Part shown: in pieces, positions 57,723-64,000 of the stretch
How the letters are laid out: every line of letters starts with the position of its first letter
Position numbering within the stretch: position 1 is the first letter of the stretch
NCBI GenBank assembly: GCA_002633005.1
Contig: NMRA01000220.1
Coordinates: 91,335 to 155,334 of the forward strand
Direction: 5' to 3'
DNA from: Phoronis australis
Lineage: Eukaryota; Phoronida; Phoronidae
Length of the DNA stretch: 64,000 nt
Made by a program: the position numbers and the translations under genes
The notes under the pieces: generated by a model
The model's input: the letters and a program-made list of their open reading frames with translations, nothing else
Databases searched by the model: none
Told to the model about the DNA's origin: nothing

Positions 57723-59263
57723 TCTTGACAGTCAGCTGTTTGTCGAATGACTGTAAACGCATGCGCGCATATGTCATAAGTGGAAGGGAGGTTAGAAACT
57801 TTATTGTGACTACAGAGATTTTTCTTCTAGTATATTTAAAAAATCGTGAATTATGTCATTTTTCTGGATGCTCCCTCACAGGGGAAAGTGAATTATAACT
57901 GTGTAGCAGACATTGCAAGATGGTCCTTTCGTCAGGAATAAAGACATTTTTTACGTCAGCTTTCCGTTATCCATACCTCTTGAATACATTATCTCGATTT
58001 CTTTTCTATTTTCACGCATTTCGAGATATTGCGTTTTATTTAGTAAATTCGACTACAAATTGAAAATTGACGAAATTTGGCAATTCTTTTTGAATTCATT
58101 TGTTAAATAGACTCGTAGATGAGCTTTGAGGGTATATGTTTGGTTTTCACCTCCAACGTTCCGTTGAATGCTTTTGAGACTTGTATCCGGGTTAGACACA
58201 ATAAAAATCGTCTTCCGCGGGTATCAGACTAACGTTATATGTCGTACTTCGAATCTTTCTTCGCAAGTCATTCGAGACTGTTCACTGGGGCCAACATACA
58301 TGTAGGAAAGTGAAAGTTCGAAAATCTGACTGAGCGGCTTAGTAAATTATAACCTCTGTAGACGATGGCCGGCAAAATTGGCAATGCTGAAACTTGTCAA
58401 TAGTTCCAATTTCTAAAAGGCGTAAAAAGTGAAGGGTAGTAGATGAATATGAAAGCCGTTGTTTTGTGAATCAATTAGGCTAGCTTCCACTGGACACCCT
58501 TAGTATCTCATAGGTCGAGAAGCGAGGTATCTACTAAATAACGAGCTCTGTTCAGTGGAAGTAATTGGTAATCTTTCTTATTCAGAACCCGGGAACGTCA
58601 GAATCAGCTTTTTAACCCTATGCGTTTTGACTTTTTCCCTTCGTTGACACGTTTTGGAATTCGTTTTGTTAAAAACTTGTGTGCTGTAAATAACTTTTGT
58701 CTTTGTCACGTGGCGTGACCTGTTCTTTTGGGATAGTATGATGGGTCATTTGCCTTTTGTACATGTTTTAAACTTGTTTCTATCGATGTATTTATTTGGT
58801 TTCATTATTTTTCAGAATTAGTGTCGCGATCTCATTATCTGTTTAAATACACGCTATATGTTGCATTTCTCGCCCAGTCGACCTGAAATAATTATGCACA
58901 CTGCACCGAACTCGTCAATAGCACGAGGCCAGGGAACTGTTTCATGAAAAGTGAGTAAGACTTAGGTCAGACATTTGGCCTTATGCTCCACACAACCATT
59001 TCTAGTGAAAAAAATATAAAATGTGACCTCTTTTATTTTCAGTATTGCCCCTTATGGGCATCAAATTTCGTTGTTTCTAAGTAAGTATATTCTATTCAGA
59101 ATTAGGCAATTTTAAAAGTCAATTTTCAAAAAAATGTGGAAGTTTAAACATTGGACATTTTGGTTTTTATGGAGTACATGTACATTGGTTTGTGTTATCA
59201 AAAATATCAAAATAACTCCCCCCAAAAAGAATGGTCACAGAACTGGTGTCATTGTACTATCTA
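57723..59263. other. Intergenic, nothing recognised
   Basis: No domain-bearing frame and no repeat family identified. Confidence 0.4.
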
Positions 59264-59425
59264 GCATCCGAATTCAAGATGGGATCCGAGATCAAGATAG
59301 GATACGGGCTCAAGACATGATCCGGGTTCAAGATATGATCCGGGTTCAAGACATGATCCGGGTTAAAGATATTATCCGGGTTCAAGATAAGATCCGGGAT
59401 CAAGACATGATCCGAGTTCAAGATA
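59264..59425 (+). repeat. 18-bp minisatellite, nine units, in an open frame
   Basis: Units of GATCCGGGTTCAAGACAT with small variants. Because 18 is a multiple of three, the frame 59134-59463 stays open and reads (IRVQDM)n after a hydrophobic N-terminal part (WTFWFLWSTCTLVCVI). Nothing else supports expression, so I class it as a minisatellite. Confidence 0.8.
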
Positions 59426-59721
59426 TCCAAATTGCTTTGTTAATACCCATCCTAAAGAGGTGAAGCAGAACTACGATATCAACGTTTTGTTATCATTGGA
59501 AACACAAACTTTGGGAAATGCAGTAAAAATGAAAGCAGTTCTTGTGCACCGTGAAGTGTGATATTTGCACTGATAATTGATTATGGACGTCTGACGCTAT
59601 GTTACCTAAAGGAAATAAATATGAGTTCGTTTGAATCGATAATGTATTCGCCTCTGGAAATTGGGCAAATTCACCGTTCGTAGAAAGAGTCAGACGAGAA
59701 CTGCCTAGAATTTGTCTGAAC

Positions 59722-59986
59722 TCATGGGCGCACCCGGGGGGGGACTCGGGGGCTCTAGTGAGGTCCCCAATTTGGCGATTTGGGCAAAAAGGTCCGCCTT
59801 AACAAAAAGTCCGAGCAAACGAGGCAAAAGTCCACAAAGTCCACAGGAATTCGGCGAGGATGCACAATTCGTAAGTCTGAACCTGGTGGGGCCCCGTTTT
59901 TTTAGTCCTCGTTGATTTTTTTCAGTAAAAAGTCCGCATACCGAAAAATTCGAACCCCCCTATATTTTAGGCTGGGTGCGCGCATG
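59722..59986 (-). mobile_element. G-rich MITE, copy 3
   Basis: Ends CATGGGCGCACCC and GGCTGGGTGCGCGCATG. Internal AAAAAGTCCGAGCAAACGAG and AAAGTCCGCATACCGAAAAA are inverse to copy 1. Confidence 0.75.
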
Positions 59987-60026
59987 CAAATTATCGGAAT
60001 CTATGATTGCATGTATGGCTGACCAT

Positions 60027-60180
60027 GGAGGGGGTGTGGTATTGTGAGATAAGTGTTCGCTTAATTCTTTATTTTACTCGAGATCGTTGGTTGGAGTCCC
60101 ACTGGGGCACACTGCTAAAACCTTAAGCCAGGTTTCTATCTACTCAGCTTGGTTTTGACTATAATTAATAAAGCTTAAAA
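60027..60180 (+). mobile_element. tRNA-derived SINE, copy 3
   Basis: GGAGGGGGTGTGG, B-box-like GGTTGGAGTCCCACTGGGG, then CACTGCTAAAACCTTAAGCC and AGGTTTCTATCTACTCAGCT match copy 2. It ends in an AATAAAGCTTAAAAA tail. It sits between two G-rich MITEs. Confidence 0.65.
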
Positions 60181-60185
60181 ATGAT

Positions 60186-60384
60186 TGCACGTGAACGAGC
60201 CCCCAAATTTGGCGAATTGGGCAAAAATGTCCGCCTCAGTGAAACAAAAATCTGAGTAAACGAGACAATTCGCAATTTGTAGGTAGTGGCCCCGTTTTTT
60301 TAGTCCTCCTCGTTGAATTTTTTTCAGTAAAAGGTCTGCATACCGAAAAACTCTAGGCCCCCTATATTTTAGGCTGGATGAGCG
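60186..60384 (-). mobile_element. G-rich MITE, copy 4
   Basis: CCCCCAAATTTGGCGAATTG, AAATGTCCGCCTCAG and AGGTCTGCATACCGAAAAAC, in the same orientation as copy 3 but with an internal deletion and a damaged outer end. Confidence 0.65.
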
Positions 60385-60610
60385 CACCCAACCTAAAATG
60401 GGGGGGGGCTTACATTTTGAGAACGTGGACCTTTTACTAAAAAACGGGGGCGCGTTCAGAGTTATGGATTCTGAATTCGCTAAATTCCTGCCTTTTTAGT
60501 CGACTTTCGTCTCGTTTTGTACTTTTTCGGACTATTTGTTCCTCTGAGGCGGATATTGTTGCCCATTTCATTCGAGCCCCTCGAGCCAACCCCCTTGGGT
60601 GCTCGCACGC
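60379..60610 (+). mobile_element. G-rich MITE, copy 5
   Basis: GCGCACCCAACC, a run of nine G, GTGGACCTTTTACTAAAAAA, CTGAGGCGGATATTGTTGCC and CTTGGGTGCTCGCACGC. It is joined head to head with copy 4 at a shared end. Confidence 0.7.
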
Positions 60611-61134
60611 AATGTCGTCGGTCGTCAACGCCGGAAAACGGAGGCATCGTCAACAGGAATAGTTGCCAACATTCGACAATGAAAGAAAGAAACGCAAGGG
60701 AGAAATGCCCCATCAGCGGTGCAACACACGGAATCGTCCGACAAATGACCCATATCTTGATTCTGTATACATTCTAGCAAAGTCTTCTAGCGAGCATGTA
60801 CGAATGACAAGTGCACAGACTGTTGGATAGAGTGAAGGCCATTATGTTTCCCCAACGATAGTGAAAACGGAACCAAAGTTACTAGGACGTTGCCCAGCCG
60901 CTTAAGTCACTTTGTTCCACGCATTGTAAAAGCGCCCCAGCAGACTATAGAACACGGAAAACGTATTTTCAAGATAACCAGGGAACTATATATTTGACGT
61001 AACATTAAACACGCTTCGCTTGCTTTCCCTTTAATGCTTGTTTCCATAAGAGCAACTATATCGCGTTATGCGTGAGTAGGCTCTCCATGTTTCCATATAC
61101 CCGTAGAAAATGATTCGTTTTCGAAGATAACGTC

Positions 61135-61470
61135 ATGGATACAAAGCTAACGTTAAACATTGACCACAGAAACATTTCCTCTGAGGAGGCAGTCAACACT
61201 TGTATGAACGTGGATTACTACATGAAGCTGAAGTTTTATTTTTCTGGCAAAGCAAAAACGTGTCCCTTACCAGTTGCCATTTGGACATCTGACTTGTTCA
61301 ATTGCCGCTGCAGTGTGATTCTTGGCAGTTTCAATTGCATGCCACGAATTGTACCATGGCACTTCAAAAGTCATCTCTGTCTGGTGGTTTGGTTATTAGC
61401 CCAGTTATGTTGCACACCCAACAAGATTAATGAGGAACCTGTTATTGCATCATTACACCAACATTTTTGA
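61135..61470 (+). CDS. Hypothetical 111-residue ORF, no recognised family
   Basis: ATG in fair context (GTCATGG), Cys-rich in the middle (LFNCRCSVILGSFNC), with a hydrophobic stretch LCLVVWLLAQLCC. No known domain and no recognised splice partner. It may be chance or part of an undetected gene. Confidence 0.15.
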   Translation: MDTKLTLNIDHRNISSEEAVNTCMNVDYYMKLKFYFSGKAKTCPLPVAIWTSDLFNCRCSVILGSFNCMPRIVPWHFKSHLCLVVWLLAQLCCTPNKINEEPVIASLHQHF

Positions 61471-61692
61471 TAGTAAAAGTCACATTCTTTGTCCTATTTT
61501 CAAAACGCTGATCACACGTGGTTTTCACGAGCTATTCAAATACGCTATTTACAAACTTTCAAAACGAAAATGTATGAATACCAATTTGTCGCCAATAGTG
61601 TGAGAGAATGACAGCATCAGCAGACCGAGGCGATTTAATTAACCACATCAGCACGGTGTCTTTGATCTGAACCTGCAAATTTTGTGGTGCGC

Positions 61693-61725
61693 AAACCGGT
61701 CGAGTTGTCCAATCTCGACCGGTTT
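61693..61725. repeat. Perfect 12-bp stem-loop
   Basis: AAACCGGTCGAG and CTCGACCGGTTT are separated by nine bases. Confidence 0.85.
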
Positions 61726-62560
61726 GGGTGTCAACGTAGGATTCTTTTCATGTGGGAAATCCCGTCGCTGACGTCAAGAATACCCCCAGCTGTTATGCGT
61801 ATTCAATCGCTAAACAATCCGTTTCATATAAAAACAACGTATTACGCATTGCGCACAAATCGAGAGAAATCCTTTATTTAGTTGATAAACAATTTCAACG
61901 CGTTGGGCATAAACATCACGCTAATGCGACCTTTCATTACATTTGGGAACGGATAACGTCATTGTGGCCGGGATGAAGCTTTTAACACATTGTAGGAACT
62001 AATTAATTTATGTGTATTACCATTCAAGGCTACAGGATTGGTATTATATATTTTTACATAAGTTGTAATTGTACGGTCTCATCTCCCTCCACCGGCGGAT
62101 CTAGGATGCACTTGCTGGTATACTCTTGTGGTTTTTATTGCCACGACCAAATGTGTTGGTAGGGGCCACAGTACACGTCTGAGCCCGATGGGCCTAATTT
62201 TGCGTCTACTATTTCAACTTCTACTCAACAAATAGTACAAGTAAATAAAAAAACTCAAAGAAAAGGACTACCTTCATGTGGTAGGCCTGCGAAAACGGAT
62301 GATTTAAAAGTATTTGATTGTAGACTGGACACCTATCGGTGATAGAGGACTGTCTGCCGAACGCGCAACACTATCGAAGGCAAGAATAGTACTGGTTACA
62401 CTGTGCAACTGCAGTACAGTTGGCCGTGTATTATTATATCCTCCAGGTGCTAGGGAATTTAGAAACTGAAACTAATTTTTCAAGCGTCATCTTCATGGAT
62501 TCATTCTCCTGAAACCTCGAATATGGAACCTGGAACTTCAGACACGGTCCAAGGTTCCAC

Positions 62561-62757
62561 GCATGCACCCAGCCTTCAATATGGGGGGCTCGAATTCTTG
62601 GCGATGTGGACCTTTTACTAACAAATTAGTCAGTCGACTAAAAAAAAATAGTACTACTAACGGAGCTGTACGTGCTGTGAATTGTGCGTTTGCACCTTTT
62701 TAGTGGACTTTTATCTCGTTTTCTCGGACTTTTTGTATCTCTGATGCGCGCGCATGG
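62561..62757 (+). mobile_element. G-rich MITE, copy 6
   Basis: GCATGCACCCAGCCTTCAAT, GGCGATGTGGACCTTTTACT and GTGGACTTTTATCTCGTTTT, ending GCGCGCGCATG. The G-run half seen in copy 1 is deleted. Confidence 0.7.
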
Positions 62758-64000
62758 GTTCCAGTGATCTCATTGAAATGGATGCTAGCGGTAGTTCCAT
62801 CGCGGCCCTGTTGCAAACTTTTGCATTGCCGGGTAGCAATTGAGAAATTGGCCGCGATTTCAGGTACCCTGAAAAAAGCCAGATTTGCAAAAAAAACTAG
62901 TCGATTGACAGTACTTTTGAACCACATTTTTGGAATTGGTAGGAAATTTGCTTTCAGAATGTAGTGTTGGCTTTAATCGAGCATCTGCGGGGAAGTGGTG
63001 ATTTTGGGGTGAAAAGTGCCGATTTTGCAGTTTTTGCCTCTATTTTTCTTAGTCTAGATTGGTTTTCAATGGGAGTGAAAGGGTCAAAAATACAAGAGAG
63101 AATAAAGTTTCTGTGGTCATCTGTAGGGCTTGTGATGTGAAATGACTTACAACTTTTTTATTTGCATGCAGTTTTTGACATATTGAAGAAAGGGTGAAGA
63201 GTCCATTGACGTGTGTTCTGATAGGCAAACCCCTGTGAGAACTGTTCTTTGCCTCCATGGGCCAGGTTTGGCGGCAGTTTTGACGCATACATTCCTAGTA
63301 GGTTCAGTGGATCTGGTTCAAATTGTTCTTAATTGAAAGTATGTCGTGAATGAGAAAAGTCCACCAGGTCGGCTATGGATACACTTGTCTTCAAAAATGA
63401 GTGGCCCCTGTAGCAAAATTGAAATAAGTTTTGAAGCAGTTTGAGAGCTTTTTAGCAATGGGGAAGCGATCATACCTCCTCGGAGCCCCCAATGGTTGCG
63501 CTAGTATTATTAATCACAGGTGCAACAGGCCCGCAGTCAGCATTGCGCGGTAGTCGGTGGGCCAGATTTTGTAGGGCCTCTAGAAAATGGTTTTTGTGAG
63601 TACTTTAGGGGAGCAATTTTTTTTTTTGTGTTTTTTAATTCATTTATTAGAGTGTTTTCAAAATCTAAAAAGTTCCCACATATAAAGTTGCACATTTTTG
63701 AGAAATTTGAGTTTGAAGTTAACTAATAATCACCAAAGAGCTTAGTAAACTTATATTTGTAAAAACAACAGTTTTGGTGACTTTTTTTGTAAAACAAGTA
63801 ATATGGTCCCATCAGTGCCATTGTATTGAACAATATTACACTCACATTACATGTTTTACTATTGTAAAATTAACTGTAAACAGTTGAAATTTAAAAAACG
63901 TAAAGAGACACCTAGTGGCAAAAATGCAAACTAAGTCTGAATGTTACTAGGAAGACTTAGGAAGTTATTCTGGCATTGTCAGGCAACAAAAATAACACAA
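62758..64000. other. Intergenic, no gene recognised
   Basis: No domain-bearing frame. ACACCTAGTGGCAAAAA at about 63909 is a single CTCF-motif-like core outside any recognisable array. Confidence 0.4.

Overview
This window looks like nuclear DNA of an invertebrate animal, most likely a non-vertebrate deuterostome (hemichordate, amphioxus or echinoderm grade). It is AT-rich by eye, genes are split by introns of about 0.6 to 4 kb with GT-AG borders, the three recognisable proteins align closely to vertebrate families, and intergenic DNA is full of short inverted-repeat elements and tRNA-derived SINEs. There are three long runs of N, so it comes from a draft scaffold. The phylum assignment is inference.

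Layout. (1) 1-7.3 kb, plus strand: the 3' three exons of a ZNRF1/2-type E3 ubiquitin ligase; its 5' exon lies outside the window. (2) 18.6-30.5 kb, minus strand: a complete five-exon neutral sphingomyelinase 2 (SMPD3-like) gene. Its first coding exon also carries, upstream and on the same strand, a complete 62-residue single-pass membrane micropeptide ORF, so the transcript looks dicistronic. (3) 32.3-44.4 kb, plus strand: a ZC3H3 gene (five CCCH zinc fingers), head to head with the SMPD3-like gene, with one small exon apparently missing around a gap. Its last exon and 3' UTR are present twice (43.7-46.5 and 47.5-50.2 kb), either a tandem duplication or two alleles laid end to end. (4) 50-64 kb: no recognisable gene; fold-back elements, a six-copy family of G-rich MITEs, a SINE and a minisatellite.

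The most striking structure is a dispersed repeat family (4.4-5.0, 7.6-8.8, 16.1-17.4, 23.4-25.1 and 26.9-28.6 kb) filling intergenic DNA and the SMPD3-like introns. Each copy is a tandem array of diverged monomers of about 146 bp, and each monomer carries one site close to the animal CTCF core consensus (CCASYAGRKGGCRSY). Copies end in a palindrome on one side and a small hairpin on the other, like non-autonomous Helentron (HINE or pearl-type) elements. Left-hand copies carry the motif on the minus strand and right-hand copies on the plus strand.

The genes are not a pathway: ZNRF acts in membrane-associated ubiquitination, SMPD3 in ceramide production at the inner plasma membrane and Golgi, and ZC3H3 in nuclear mRNA 3'-end processing and export. 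All exon borders were read by eye from splice consensus, reading-frame continuity and similarity to remembered vertebrate proteins; none has been tested with transcripts.
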